Shown here piece by piece: positions 26,364-58,656 of a stretch of DNA of 64,000 bases (its first letter is position 1; every line of letters begins with the position of its first letter). A program made the translations under genes and the position numbers. The stretch is from Paulownia fortunei. Its lineage: Eukaryota; Streptophyta; Magnoliopsida; Lamiales; Paulowniaceae. Location of the stretch: assembly GCA_019321725.1 (NCBI GenBank), contig CM033119.1, positions 2,443,865-2,507,864 on the forward strand, written 5' to 3'. The notes below the pieces were generated by a model. That model made no database searches. It was not told the DNA's origin and was given only the letters and a program-made list of their open reading frames with translations.

Positions 26364-26470
26364 GTGATCAAAACCAAAAAGAAGAAAGAAGAAAAAAAGA
26401 GAACTATATATATGCAAAGAAAATCTCTTGTTCAATTTAGCTATATGAAAAAATTGTGTAGTTCTTGAGT

Positions 26471-26483
26471 TTATTTATATAGG
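26471..26483 (-). promoter_or_regulatory. TATA box of second CML gene
   Basis: CTATATAAATAA on the minus strand, about 110-120 bp upstream of the ATG at 26363, in an otherwise G-rich flank. A good plant TATA consensus at a plausible distance. Confidence 0.6.
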
Positions 26484-28680
26484 GGGGTGGTTGGGGGTGG
26501 GGTGCGGGTTGAGAGAATTCTATATCCGTGTTGTATAACGGTCTAATGAAGACTGATGATGGAGGGCCACTAAGTAGAAATATAATGTGTTTTTAGGGAA
26601 ACCTTCCAAGAAGAAGATTTTCATATTCTGTGGCTTGTTTTTGATCATTCTTTAAACCGTACGGGAAAAGAAAAAGAACTTTTCATATATGCTTTATTCT
26701 TTTTTTTTTTTTTTTGGCCTTTTTTAATCTTTTTAGTTTTTTGTGAAGAATGAGATACATGACTTTTTCGTTTAGTATGAGGTTTAAGAGAGTGGGATGG
26801 GGTGGAAAAGGGGAGGGAATGGTCTTTCCATCCATTTTCGGATTTTCCTCTCTTTTGATTTGGTCGGTAAAATTTGGAAAATGGAAATGATACACTAACG
26901 AGAATGAAAAAATTAAAGAAAAACAGAGTTATTGTATTATCTTTTCTTTTTCAATGATGGATTATTTCTAATTCACCAATAATTATTATATTTTTTTTTC
27001 TAAATAAATATTTAATTGTGAACAACGTAACATAAAAATGTATTTGTAAATTAGAATATACAATGAAATACAAACACATGTAGAAATAAATGATTCAAAA
27101 TGACATAAAAAAGCTAAACCAAAAAGTCTTTATTGGGAACAGATTATTTAAAACAGATTAAGGCTTCTAACTCAAAAATACCAGGTTTAGGCATGTAAAA
27201 ATCTTATAAAGTGGGCAGCACACCTTCACATTAGATTTTTTATTTTTATTTTTATTTTTGTTTTTAAAGCAGCAAAATCGACAGGGATTTATATACACAA
27301 ATGCTCAAGGTGCATATGAATTACCCACAGAGGTCAACACCGACTTTGTCCAGGAAAAGAGCAGAACATTCTAATGACAGAGACCATATAACTTGATCAA
27401 CGGTCTGTAATTAATTTAATTTTCGTCCAACGGTCAGAAAATAATTTCATATCAGCGGACGACTAAAACTGGCGCTCCATGGTCACGAGTCCGTCTAGAC
27501 CCTCAACAAATATTCCACATAATAACGTTATTATGCAGAGTTTACAGTTCAATGCATAAAAAGTTAAGTGAACCAATAACCTTAATCCAAAGAGAAGAAT
27601 TACTATTTCATGTATTAATGGTGTAATAAAAGGGCAATTTATTACGTAAATGAGCTCATTACATAGTATTTATTTAATTACTAATTTAGTATTCAAAAAA
27701 AGGACTGTGAATCTTTAAATTATTCTCGATTATCAGTATTTTATTTTACAGTACCATCACACACATTTAATGATGAATCTTTTGTATAAAGGAGAACTCT
27801 AGTATAAACTCAAATTAAGGGTAAACCAATGAATACACAAACAATGAGATTGATTACTTGATATGTGACTATGAGTACAATCAACAGGGGCATTCAATAT
27901 AGTTTCAAATCACTCTCATGAAACATGCTAGCTATAAACACCAGGATGTTTCCTCACCTTTACAATGAAGATTCAGGTTGGAAATATATCAAAAAGAAAT
28001 AACACGTTATTATCTTTCATTCTCCATTCTTCAATTTCCACACAAGTTAATCACCACATAATTCAATAATTGTGAATGAATTTGAACTTCTTTTGAATTT
28101 TCCGTATATAACTCACTTCTCTGTTCCACAGTCAATACCTACTAAGTTTCAGCCACTTATCTAGTGGGATTAGCCCCAATTTTGACGCAAACTTAAGTCC
28201 ACCGAGAAACAAAATGATTGTACCATGTTGTAATAAAGGATAGCTCCAATGGATTTCAACCTCACGACTGGGGAGAAAACACCACAGCCATATAACGAAA
28301 TAGAAGTCAATGGCTCTGCCATGGCACAAGAAGTAGACTTTTTACCAAGTAGAAATCAGCCCACTATGCCAAAAAAGACCAAAAAAGAAAAAAAGGAATA
28401 TGGAAAATAAATGAGGTCTAGATGTTCCCAAGGCTAAAATATCATCCCACTAACAGCCTAGAGAGGCATAATTTCTTTTAATATTCGATGCTGAAATTTA
28501 TAAAGAACAATTATTCATTGTAGTCTACATTAAAACTTTATGACAAATTGCAGAACTCCCAAAAACTTTGTTTTTAGAAACTATAATAATCATAGTATGT
28601 GAGATGACTTCTCGCTCAGGTTAAAGTCCTTAATAATACAACAAAAAGTTGCGGACCAACCTCTATTTCCAAATAGGATC
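26484..28680. other. Intergenic, no gene seen
   Basis: About 2.2 kb, AT-rich, between the upstream side of the second CML gene and the stop codon of the pyrophosphorylase gene. No conserved exon recognised. The minus-strand open frame at 28132-28329 has no family resemblance. Confidence 0.55.
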
Positions 28681-38456
<9,776 letters not shown>

Positions 38457-40543
38457 GACGTCAGTTTCCGATACGATCCCAAGGGGAACAAGGAGATTAA
38501 TAGATACGAAGAGTACGAGGGTAAATCACAGTAATTTTCGTATGACATATATTTATATGTAGAGGGCGGAGAGAGACAAAGATAGAGGCAGAGTTTGTTA
38601 ATGATAGAGATGATATACCGGTCAAGTATGAGTCACCACCATTTCGAAAGTTCAATTAAAATTAAAATATATATGTATTTCCAATATTATTATTATTATT
38701 ATTAGAAGAAGAGAAAAGTACAAACTCTAGTTATTTGATATTTGTTTGCAGTATTACTGATTTATGCTTCTTTTTTTTCTTCCCTTGATCCATTTCCCCT
38801 AGTTAATTAAATATGAGATCAGAAATATTCAATATTTAATACATACGAATATATTATAATTTTTTATTAAAAATTATGATAAAAAAATTAGATAAAAATA
38901 TAAAAATGGATAATATATGAATTCGTAGATGTATAGGTAAAATACGAATGTAAAAAAGTTATATGCGGATAAAAATTAAAACTTATTTTAATATTATTTT
39001 TATATGGGTTGTACTTGGTACTTAATTTTAAGTTATGCTGAGATTATTTTATAGGTATTTTTATATTATTTAAATTATAATTATGATACAACTTAGAGAT
39101 AATTATTTAATAATTATTAATATTTTATAAATAATTAGGATTTCTATTTTTTATTCATATGATATTTTTTAAATACTAAATAATATTTTTTATATAATCT
39201 GTTGAGTTTTACTTAAATATTAAATATTTATTATAATAAATTATAATTAATCAAGTACTATACAGTTGTATTAAACGTGTTGCCTCAAAAGTACAAATAG
39301 TATTCGATAAGTTCAAAATATGTATGAAAAATAAAAATATATTTTAATTATTTATATATATATATATATATAATATACGAATATAATATAAATTTTAACT
39401 AACATAGCCACCTTAAAAGAATTAATAAATATTTTCTTTCCATGGAACAAGAATACAAATACATTCATTTTGTATAAGTTCACCCTTTAATTTGTTTTAT
39501 TTGATGCAATTATATTATTTTATTTTGGTTTTCTGTTCATGAATGGAAAAATCTATTTTTTGTTGATTGGAGAGGTTATCTTTCAAGAAATTGCACAGAT
39601 CAATTTCACATCTAAACTCAGCAAATTCATTATGGTTCACACTCTCAAAGACTTAAATAAAACAGTTTGTTACTTGTCAACCCTTTTAACAAACAAATAG
39701 TAATTTCATTTTTCTTTCTGTGGACAGGGTGAACTAAACATGTTACTATGTCTCTTGCTTACACAGAGTGGTCCTCTAATGTCATATTGTTTTTTAGTAA
39801 GAAATAACATAGGAATATGACATAACGTAAATACCTAATTTGTCAAATGTATGTAACTAAGTGATTCCATGTATTCTTTTTTTATTACTAATATAAGAAA
39901 AAGCCCAATCACACAGCTCTACATCACATGACCTGCCTGTATGATTAATTACTTCATTAATAAATAAACAACCTATAAATCTAGATCATGTAATTTTTTA
40001 ATATAAAAAGCTGACAAAAAGCCAAAATTTGGTGACTGCAAATCTGCAATTGATTGGGATTCTACATCAAACTCCTGGTCGGCATATTCCTTGGAACATC
40101 CCTTCTTCACAATTTTTATGACCTCAATTTGTTAAAGTGGCTTTGAATTGAAGCTAAAATCAGTGCAAAAGCATCTAAGATAATAGTGAAAAGACTATTT
40201 TATATATGATTTGATCAAACTTTAATCAATCACATCATAAATATAACTTTTTTTTTTTTTTCCTTTTTGGAAGCATATTATGGTTTATCTATCCAGAAAC
40301 CTCTCGACCTCATTTGGCGTCGGAAACCATTATACAAAAATAAATGGGGAAGCCATTATTATAAAAATCAAGATCATAATACAACAGCTGCAAAACTTTT
40401 GGCCAGCAAATGCTATATGATATATGATATTACATTATGAGGGTATTTGAAATGACCGAAGGTGACCGGCTTGCCTAAAACTACTACTGCCAGCGCGGTT
40501 TAGAGTGGCTCTTTCCACTTGTTCCCCCTTGAACTCCAAGTAA
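38457..40543. other. Intergenic: USP promoter and PEX1 3' flank
   Basis: The left end holds the USP promoter. From 38650 to 39420 the DNA is extremely AT-rich with a TTA repeat (38686-38703) and a TA tract near 39353-39371. No coding exon recognised. Confidence 0.6.
38550..38557 (-). promoter_or_regulatory. TATA box of the USP gene
   Basis: TATAAATA on the minus strand, about 95-100 bp upstream of the USP ATG at 38456. Confidence 0.6.
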
Positions 40544-50017
<9,474 letters not shown>

Positions 50018-50042
50018 CTACAAATTTACCCAAAAACTCAGA

Positions 50043-50142
50043 NNNNNNNNNNNNNNNNNNNNNNNNNNNNNNNNNNNNNNNNNNNNNNNNNNNNNNNNNN
50101 NNNNNNNNNNNNNNNNNNNNNNNNNNNNNNNNNNNNNNNNNN
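50043..50142. other. Assembly gap (100 N)
   Basis: Exactly 100 N, the conventional placeholder for a gap of unknown size. It falls a few bases upstream of PEX1's first visible exon, inside the intron that should lead to exon 1. Confidence 0.99.
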
Positions 50143-51197
50143 TAATCTAGTTAAGGATCCAGGAGCAGTATCTAGCCCGTCTCGTCATTCCCTTCTTAAG
50201 GAGGAAGGTTCTCATGTTATCAAAGTGGAGGGTAGGTATTCTGATGATGTCCAGAATGAATTGACAAATGGCCAGAAACCAAAGCTGGCAATGGGTCGAA
50301 GAAGAAACCTGAGGGTGCAATGCGCAGGAATAGTGGTTTAGCTGTTCCTCGTGAGCATACTGGAGAAGTGATACAAAGAAAATTTGCTCCAGGTGGCAGC
50401 ATGAAGGTCTCATCTGCTGATATTTCAAGATCAGGTTTAGATGTTCTCGGTGAAAGAAAAGATAAAAGTTGCTGAAGAGAAAAAGGCATTCTGAGACAGA
50501 AGATGATGGTCGAGAGGATGCTGAAGTAAATTTGAGGAGCACAACGAAGCTACCTCCAAGAAAAGATAAAGGCCCGGCATGGCCGTGAAAAACAAAGGTT
50601 CCAGGCAAATGAATCCTCATGTCCTGCCAAAATTTCAAAATGTGCTGATATTGGAGATGATGCTAGCATGGTGAAAGCTCGAACGAGCAGGAAAAGTGAT
50701 TCTAGAAGTCCTAATGTTCTCGATGACAAAATTGCTAGTGTAGAGTCTAAAAGGTTAACATCAGGTGGGAAGGCCGAAAACCGCCGGGCTGTCAGAGTGG
50801 AGACAAGTACTAATGAGTCCAATCTTTCCACTGATGAAGATGATCTTCCCCCGACAAAGCGCCATCGCCGAGCATTGGAGGCAATGTCTAGTTCTGCTTT
50901 GATTTCTGAAAATAGGTTGGGAACTTCTGTATCACGTAAAAATGACTTGGTGCTTCCTAACAAAGTTCGATCTCCAGTTATGCAGTTGCCAACAAAGCGG
51001 AGAGCTGTCCGCCTGTGTGATGATGAGGATGATGAATTGCCTAAAACTCCAATTCATGGAGGATTTACCAATAAGGTTTCTGTTATTCCACGCTTGACAG
51101 AGTTAAAAATAAACCTGTAATGCATGGTGGAGTTATTGTCCATGATCAACTGGTCCTGAGAAATTCAGGACCAGTTGATAATGGGTCCAAAGAACAG
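50143..51197 (+). pseudogene. HUA2-like (PWWP-family) internal exon fragment with five frameshifts
   Basis: Partial match to plant HUA2/HULK nuclear regulators of RNA processing and flowering; neither the PWWP nor the CID domain is present. Conceptual reading across frames is Ser/Arg/Lys-rich, with blocks such as VIKVEGRYSDDVQNELTNGQ, KKKPEGAMRRNSGLAVPREH, KRKRHSETEDDGREDAEVN, LSTDEDDLPPTKRHRRALEA and DDEDDELPKTPIHGG, the last two being characteristic. The frame is lost by one-base deletions near 50300, 50467, 50536, 50567 and 51095-51103. The exon ends KEQ at 51197 before GTATGA, a plausible donor, so this is a genomic piece and not a retrocopy. It begins directly at the N gap. Either a decayed duplicate or, more likely in my view, poorly polished sequence of a true gene. 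Opposite strand to its neighbours. Confidence 0.7.
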
Positions 51198-51978
51198 GTA
51201 TGATATCTGAAGGGGCGTCATTAATGTTCAGATTCCTGCTATGAGCAGCAAGATCTGGAGAAGAGGACTTAGAATTTCAGAGAATGCAACTCTCCCATCA
51301 ATATAACTTTCACTGTCTCCTCCAATTTCAAAACTGCAGTTTCTAGCAAAAAGGAGGTATCAATGATAAACAGTCTTTAAATTGACAGCTGCTGATCCCA
51401 TCAGTTCTCTTGTTGGCTATCCCAAAATAAACATATTCTGGTATTCAAAAAAACCATCACTAACCTTCCTGCCAACCTTACTTTGAGTAATGATATTAAA
51501 AAACCTGTCCTCATCCATTGAATTTATTTTGAACAACTGTTTAAGAACAATAATTAATTTTCTCAACTTCAAAGTTGGGAAAAAATTCATAAAGATTTGA
51601 CCATGCTAATATCTCAGATGCTTGCTTTGGTGCTATCTATCTTATTGTTGTCTGGCTTATGGCATTAAGCTAAATAATAGTCGCAAAGCATCAATGTTTA
51701 ACTAATAGGGTGTCATGAGGAAATGGCGCCTAGATAAAAACTTTGAAAAAATATAAACTGGATGTAGATAAGATACATACACCAGTTAGGACCAGTATCA
51801 ATGGTAATTAAATGGGATGAAAAGACATGAACCTTTGGTTCATCTACACATACAAGCCTTATTAGGACCCTTTGCCATGATAAAGATAAACTGGCAAGCT
51901 ACATGCTAATAATCCGTATTTCTTGTTAAGAGATTCTCCATATCTATTTATCAATTTTTTCTTAAATCCTTCTCTAAC
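51198..51978. other. Unassigned stretch between HUA2-like piece and Utp12 gene
   Basis: Neither the following HUA2 exons (plus strand) nor the missing last exons of the Utp12-domain gene (minus strand) could be found here. Composition is ordinary intron-like AT-rich DNA. Confidence 0.5.
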
Positions 51979-54231
51979 CTGATATAAAGAGTTTAGCACA
52001 TCCAAAGAAGATTCTTGGGACATTATACTGCCTGCATGCTGAAGAAGTATTCTTCTGAGCCATGGAAGAGCACAAGCCAGCACAGAGCCCCTGTAAATTA
52101 TATGCACAAACAAGAGTTTTCAGGAACTAATGAGACAGGATTTCAACCAGCTTAAAAAGTAGACAAGATACTTACACGAGTTAGATTCAAATTCAATACA
52201 GATTTTGCTTAATGATGATAACATTAGTCGTCCAAATTTCATAAGCCTCAAGTTTCAAACATTCAATCATGAACTAATTCCCAGGAGAAACAGAAAAGTT
52301 TTCACGTCTAATCTGCTCATGACGATTACAATCTAGGCAAGTGCATTTATCTCTTGCACCCCTCAAATCTCGCACCAAATTACATCCCACCCCAAGCACC
52401 AATATTTGGACAATCAATAACATGGGCTCCCACACATTGAAGTTTCAAATAAAGATCTATAAGACATTTAGCCGAAGAACATCCAACCAGGCAGATAATG
52501 GAATTTTTTTTGTTTTCTTACCTCAACTGGATTATTGATACGAGAGACTGTAAAAACTTGAGAACATCAGAAGGATTCAACAGTGAGAGAGAATTGTAAT
52601 TACCTGCAGTATAATGATGCATCATGTTACTCTATATCAAACAAGTTGCTCCTCAAACAAACTAGTTTACACATAATGTTGAAAAAAGAGAGTAAACATT
52701 AAAAAAATGACAGTGCAACTATTGGAACCTTCTCATCTTGTCTATATAAGCAATCTATAAGAAGTGCTCGATCATCAGCTCGGAGTGCTTGCTCAAGTAA
52801 GATATAAACTGAGTCCGCACTAGGTGGCTTTGCAGGAGGAGAAAAGTCTACATTATCATAGCTCGAAGCTTTGTCGTTTCCTTCCAAGTTGAGGCTTGCA
52901 AGTTTTTCACCCATGGTTGGTTCACTCAAGTCATCCGTCACATCAAATCCATCTTTATCAACAAGACCTTAAAGCCACAAGAAACTAGATTATTCTTTCA
53001 TAGTTGAAAAAAATATATATATTCTTCTCTGCAAGAATTGGTGCTATCTCAAAAAACCACAAAAATGCGAGGTCTCTTTTAGTAAAACTGACAGTAAAAA
53101 AGTTTGACTCCAGAATCAGAAATGGCTATCATGAATCTGAAGTAACAAATTTAAAATGAAAGATAGTATGAACCGTGTGTAACAATCAAATTCTCAGTAA
53201 ATATCCTTAAGGAACACCTGATATGATCTTCATTAGCAAAAGAACATCTGGAGACCTGGCGTGCCTTTTTTGCCTAACATGAACACTCATTAACTAGAAG
53301 GATATCATATTGGCCCAGCTCTGCTATCTACTCTACACTATGAATAGATTCTCAAGTCAATGCACACTTTAACGCACCAACTATGTTACCCTGATTCCTT
53401 TGCCCATAAAGTCCTCACATGAAACTTAAAACACAGGTTAAAGTTTGCAACACATGTATGGTATTTGCATCAACCATAGATTTAAAAGCATGTCAAGGTA
53501 GTACAGTTTGTTCTTACTATTTCAAATATATTTGAGTACGACACAAGAACCATTTCCTATAGTAGGTACTCTTTTACCATAAAATAAAGAAAATATATTT
53601 TAAGAAAATTTAGATTTTGCTCTGTCCAAGATTAAGTGGTTAGCTGAATCCAACAATTGAACACATAGTTCACAAAAAGGAGCGAAGAAAAAATGAATTT
53701 ATTGGTACTCCTTCAAAAATATAAACTGAATTAAGGGTATGGCAGAAAAGGGCGATGGGAATATTAAGAAAATTTTGGAGGATTGTCAGAAGTCCTAGAT
53801 GGAACAAACAATTCTTCTTCCACACAGTATTCAAGTCATAAAAAATAAAGTTTTCAGTTAAGAATCAAAGTTAGAAGCACAATACTACAATACATTAACA
53901 AGATGAAAATCCACCTAAAATCGGAACAGCCATCTTAATATTAGGCTAAAAGCAGTATATTAGCAACCCTCCCAACGATAAAGCATTACATTGTAAAACA
54001 CAAGAACCTCATCTGAAACTTCACTGAATTCAACAACTACAAAGAAACTTTTCATTTCTTTTCTATAAAACTTTTCTTCAATACATAATCATACTACCAG
54101 CTAAAGTCACAATCCCGCCATAAACAATCAGAATAAAATTTCATCTTTAAACTTACTCTTATGAGACAAAACCTCAGCGGCTACTTCGCCTCCCTAGTTT
54201 TCCTTTTCGAAGACCTGTCCTTCTTTCCCAT
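51979..54231 (-). CDS. Utp12-domain protein (At1g15420-like), partial, two one-base deletions
   Basis: Small-subunit processome Utp12 family, the short plant form without WD40 repeats, expected in the nucleolus in 18S rRNA maturation. Minus-strand exons: 54231-54156, 52967-52729, 52603-52522 and 52090-51979. It starts MGKKDRSSKRKTRE, passes the block EPTMGEKLASLNLEGNDK, then ALRADDRALLIDCLYRQDEKV, LLNPSDVLKFLQSLVSIIQL, CALPWLRRILLQHAGSIMSQ and LDVLNSLYQ, the order seen in At1g15420. The literal frame is broken twice: near 54187 in exon 1 and near 52595 in exon 3, each by one missing base, and splice phases fit only if those bases are restored. The donor after exon 2 (GTTCCA) is weak. The final exons (expected LIESR... 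and acidic tail) are absent. It is divergent from the small-protein cluster. Confidence 0.75.
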
Positions 54232-56223
54232 AATTCCTGCATTCAACCAAAGCAATAACATTAGAAAAAAAAAAAAGAACCAAAAATTCCCCCAAAAGTG
54301 AAAGAAAGAAAGGGAAAAGGACGTACCTAGGGCCAGAGAGCAAATACGGCGGCGGCAAAGAGTTGTTCCAGGCGGCGCTGTTCTTAAAAACAGCGTCGTT
54401 AAGCCCTCTCAAAACCCTACTCCTTGTGTGCTTGTAGTAAGTGAGAAAGCCAACGCCTGTTAAGGGTGAAAGTCAAAGGTAAGCAGCACTCAGTTTTAAG
54501 ATTATTATTCTTTCTCATATATAATCATAATAAAATTATTGTTCATTATGGTATTATGAATTATTAAATTTGTTTCTCTGATTAATTAAAATATTTTTTT
54601 TGGGATTTTATAGTATTTGAATTGTTAAATTTGTTGTTGTTATTATTTTTTAATTATCATAATGTATTACCTACTCCAATTTTATTCTTTCAATTTTCCG
54701 CACACTTTATTACTATTGTGATAATGATAATTTCTATTGTTAAATGTCACAAAATATGTGAACGAGATTGTATATACGTTATTTGCATCCATTTCCCCTT
54801 AAATATTATATCTTAATAAGAAGGAACTCCTAATTGAAATTTGGCATTTACAATCTCTTACCTAAGTTGATATTTTGATTAACATTAAAAATTAGGAAAA
54901 AATGTTAAAATTTCTTAAAATATATTTTCCAGCCAAAAAATATACTCTAACATATGACTTGTATATTAAATACCATTTATATAGTTGATAGTTGGGAATT
55001 TAAATAAATTTGGTAAAATTTGGATCTTTACGGCAATATGTCTTTTTTGAAACACGAGTTCGAGTAACTAAGTGAATTTTAAATTTGATAATAAATTTGA
55101 TTTTTTAAATTTGATCGAATTTGAAAAAACTAATAGATCTTATTGACCTCGTTCCAAACTTATCTCGTATTAAATATAAAGTATAATTAGTAGACTTTGT
55201 TCGTTTAGGATTTCTTCATATTATGATTATAATAATCAAAATCTCCAAATATTTGAAAATAACTCAAATAAAAAATAATATTTTCATAAAACATCGGAAT
55301 TATGTGTTTATCTGTCATAAAACATAATGTGACAAATTCTCATAAATTTTATTCCTGATATACTGATTTATTTTTTAAATATATTCTTTTGTCATATTTC
55401 TAAATTTTATTCTTTATATACTGATTTATTTTTTAAATTTATTCTTATTTTTAAAAAAAATTATATTATACTAAGTTATTTTCCTACTTTTTCAATATAT
55501 GTATATATATAAGTTTACATGATAACATAATTTATATTGACAATCTCCACACATAATAAATGTATTAATTTTATAAAATAATTAAGAATTTTATACCAAT
55601 ATATTCCCGAAATTAATTATGAAATTTAATAACGAACTTTGTTATGTAAGTGAATTTTTTGTTACATTTTTTTGAATTTATCTAGAATAATATTCAAATT
55701 ACGAATTTTTAAAAGCTAATAAGTAATTCCCAAATCTCAAATTTGTTACTATTATTACAATTCTGTCTTATATTTCCCAACCTCCCTCTCTTGCTGGTTG
55801 TTGCCAGCTCTTAGATACTCCAAAAAAGCAACAGCCTCTCGGGCAGTTCACCACCAGTGGCGTTTGGATTCTCTGTTTGTTATTTATATCTATAAATGGT
55901 AAATAAGTTATTAATATGAAGCACTAAAATCTACCAAATCTTTATTTTTGTTTTGTTTTTTGTTTTTTATCTTCTATTTTTATTTTAAATTAACGTGATT
56001 AATCAAGAAATGCTCTCTTTCTGCTGCAAAGTTTTTGAATTAGTTCCTCATAATACTATTTTATAAATCTATACAAATACAAGGCCAAAAATTTTAGTTA
56101 ATGGGTCGGGATCCAAAGACTTGAAACATTAAATTTTAGGTTTAGGAGCAAATCTCAATTTATTTTTTATTTTTTTCTTTTTACATACCAAATCTTTCAT
56201 TGCCATCTCTGTTGACACTACCA

Positions 56224-56251
56224 TTAATAAATAAATAAATAAATAAATAAA
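56224..56251. repeat. (AAAT)n microsatellite
   Basis: About seven tandem AAAT/TAAA units in the spacer upstream of the first small-protein gene. Confidence 0.9.
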
Positions 56252-56473
56252 ATATTCCTTGTGCACAAGGAATCTCAATCTCTAATTAATTGTTTTTTCT
56301 TCTAGTTTGGATTAGTACAACAAAATCTGTTTACAAAAGAATCATAGGCAACTCTTAAGTCAACTCTGATTTGCAACTTGCAGTATCTTTCCACCACAAC
56401 TGTAATATATTAATTTCTAAGATTTATTTGTCTCCAGCATAGACATGGTAACCAAATATTGCTGTCTGATTGA

Positions 56474-56479
56474 CACGTG
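56474..56479 (+). promoter_or_regulatory. G-box (CACGTG)
   Basis: Perfect palindromic CACGTG in the context TGACACGTGACT, 163 bp upstream of the ATG at 56642. Such sites bind bHLH and bZIP factors in plants; use here is inferred from position. Confidence 0.45.
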
Positions 56480-56641
56480 ACTCCTCTAACACTTCTAGAA
56501 AAACTTCGACGCCAAGTTTCTTCCCAATTGAAAAAACCTGCTCTATTAATTCACGAACTCGGAATTATATACTATAATCATACACCCTATTCTATCCTCA
56601 CTCGAGTGATTAGCACTATTAGAAAGACAGAATAAACAGAA

Positions 56642-56899
56642 ATGGTGGCGGCGGCGGCGGCGGCGGCTGAGAGAGGAGGCGGAGCTGACGCGGCGGCGGG
56701 GGGTGGTCCTCGCTTCAAGGCCAAGAAAGGGAGTGTTTTTCCGGCAAAGAGGAGGCTGGTAAAGAAGATGATGTTTGATTTGATTGTCCGATCCATCTTT
56801 TCATGCTTTACAACGGTGGCTCAGCCAAACAGAACCTTATCACTCGTCAACAAAAATGGTAGGAGGAAATCAGAGAGCAGTGTTTCTCCACACCCATGA
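56642..56899 (+). CDS. Small basic Ala-rich protein, unknown function
   Basis: Intronless frame of 85 residues. Residues 2-9 are polyalanine from a GCG/GCC run, followed by a Gly/Ala segment. Then comes KAKKGSVFPAKRRLVKKMMFDLIVRSIFSC, a basic amphipathic core, with a Ser/Arg/Lys tail. The core K(R/K)G-V-...KK-M-DL resembles the PPKRGNV-RKI-ADL core of the two genes downstream, but similarity elsewhere is nil, so paralogy is only possible. The GC-rich start contrasts with AT-rich surroundings. No signal peptide or membrane segment is evident. A G-box lies upstream. Function unknown to me; expression evidence would settle whether it is a gene. Confidence 0.55.
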   Translation: MVAAAAAAAERGGGADAAAGGGPRFKAKKGSVFPAKRRLVKKMMFDLIVRSIFSCFTTVAQPNRTLSLVNKNGRRKSESSVSPHP

Positions 56900-58656
56900 A
56901 AATTAATATGTATTTTCATTTTTATTTGTCTATATAAATGGGTTTTGCATTTTCATTTTTAATTTTTCTAGCTGTATACTATTAGGCTCTGTTTGCTTTG
57001 TGGGATATGGTTTTACCACGATAGAGGCCCGCAGGATAAGTACTTTTCCAAGATTGAGTATCTCAATAATCATGTGCTACAACGAATTGTAGGATATCCC
57101 AACATATGACAACAACTTATTTATTTCTTAAATTTTTAACTTGATTGCGTGAGGATAAAGTTCATTGAAAAGTCAAAGTTCTTTTTGACTGATTTTCCAT
57201 AACTTAAAACTAAATTAATTAAAATTTTATAATTTTTTTATTATTATTATTATTGCCAAAGCTTCGTTACCTAAATACAATCCTATGTTAATTGATGTCG
57301 CAAGCTCTGACATCAATGACAATAATCCTTTTTTTTTTTTTTTAAACTAAAAATAATGGCCATGAATTAAGGGGATGGGATTTAGACATTGACTCCAAAT
57401 CACATTAATTAATTGGGATTTGCCATAAAAAAAAAAAAAAAAAAAAAAAGTGAGCCAGAATAGGCTGATTAGGTGTGGACTGCAACGACGGAATTCAGTG
57501 TAATTTTCATTCATGGGCCCAAAAATTGTGAAGCAAATCACAATATGTCAAAATGGTAGACAGAGCAAAGACAGCTAACGAAACCACATTTAATTACCAC
57601 TTTTGATCACTCTCTATTTGACTCAGATGAGATGAGATCAAAATTTCAAAGAATTATTTGAATCCAAACTACCTAAATAATAAAATAATGGAATTTAATT
57701 GTTATGGATGAAATCGGGTTTTTGGTAGTATATTATTACTAAATACAAGGGTGTTTTGGTAATTTAATCAATAATCCAGTTTCTTATTCTTGATGGGATG
57801 GGGATAATTTTAATAAAATTTAATATTTCAAGAATGATTTTTAAAATGAGATAAAGCTTAGAGGATGAAAATGAATTTTCACTAGAATTAATCAATCTAC
57901 TTTTGGTCTCTTCACTTAATTAGGGAAATTAATTTTTTTGTGAATTTTGCTTTGAGTAAATTTTTTTACTTGTGTAGCAAGACTTGTGTATATTTGATCA
58001 CTCTTCTATCTCTCCAAAGATTTATGTTTGCGGATATATATATATATATATATATATTTTGAATTATCACCAAGAATTCTGTGAATTGAAGGTGGGTAAA
58101 TATGTAAATTGTTCGAATAGCAACGCAAAGAGGCGAGCAACGCTTGATCATGATTGATTTGGAAAATGAAATTTGAAAATATATTCGTGATTTAATAAAA
58201 AAAAAATTATATAAATGAATTTCAACAAGAATATATAAATTAATGATTTTATTTGCTATGTATGAATATACTCGATTGAGCCTCTATCATGTGTTTATGC
58301 ATGAATATTTTTCAATAACTAGAAACCATTGTTGGGAGATTGAACTTGCTATAATTTGGAATAATGACTAAAATCTGCCCTCATCAAACATGATTAATGC
58401 AATAGGCGTGTAGCTTTTGAGTAGTTCAACTTTTACTACATAGTACAAAGGATGTTCAGTCACATGCACTTGTTCCATACTTAAGTTGATGAAATTGAGA
58501 CCACCTTTGATTTTGCTCCAGGTGGTGAAACCAGATTGCATGTGTTTAAACGCGCGTGCTTAACTTGTGGGGTCTCGTCTCCCAAGAGTCCCAAACTCAA
58601 CTTTTCTCTTATATAATTTCCTCATTGCTCCTATGCTCAATTTTCAGTGTGGAAAT
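56900..58656. other. Intergenic with conserved promoter block at its end
   Basis: AT-rich, with poly-A (57427-57449) and a TA tract (about 58036-58058). No gene recognised. Its last 125 bp hold the promoter block shared with the next gene (58534-58585). Confidence 0.6.
58534..58585 (+). promoter_or_regulatory. Conserved upstream block, copy A (CGCG core)
   Basis: About 50 bp that align with 60405-60455: both read gattg-atgt-ttta...cgcg...ttaact-gtggg-tct. Copy A contains ACGCGCGT at 58550-58557, which matches the vCGCGb site of CAMTA calmodulin-binding factors. It is followed by TATATAA at 58609-58617 and the ATG at 58657. Confidence 0.6.

Larger units (their letters stand above)
54232..56641. 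other. Intergenic, no gene seen
   Basis: Contains the Utp12-gene promoter, including a short inverted repeat 'cgctgtt...aacagcg' near 54376-54394, then AT-rich DNA and a TAAA repeat at 56224-56251. A G-box CACGTG at 56474-56479 lies 163 bp before the next ATG. No conserved exon recognised. Confidence 0.6.

Noticed and set aside
28132..28329. Minus-strand open frame of 65 codons with Trp-rich sequence
   Set aside because: No family resemblance, no splice context, and it lies downstream of the USP stop; likely chance.
50143..51197. Processed retrocopy origin for the HUA2-like fragment
   Set aside because: The segment ends in a plausible GT donor and there is no poly-A tail or multi-exon fusion, so a genomic exon is more likely.
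54194..54412. Open frame beginning MRGLNDAVFKNS upstream of the Utp12 start
   Set aside because: It runs through an intron-like or leader segment into a different frame from MGKKDRSSKRK, which is the family-like start; treated as 5' leader.
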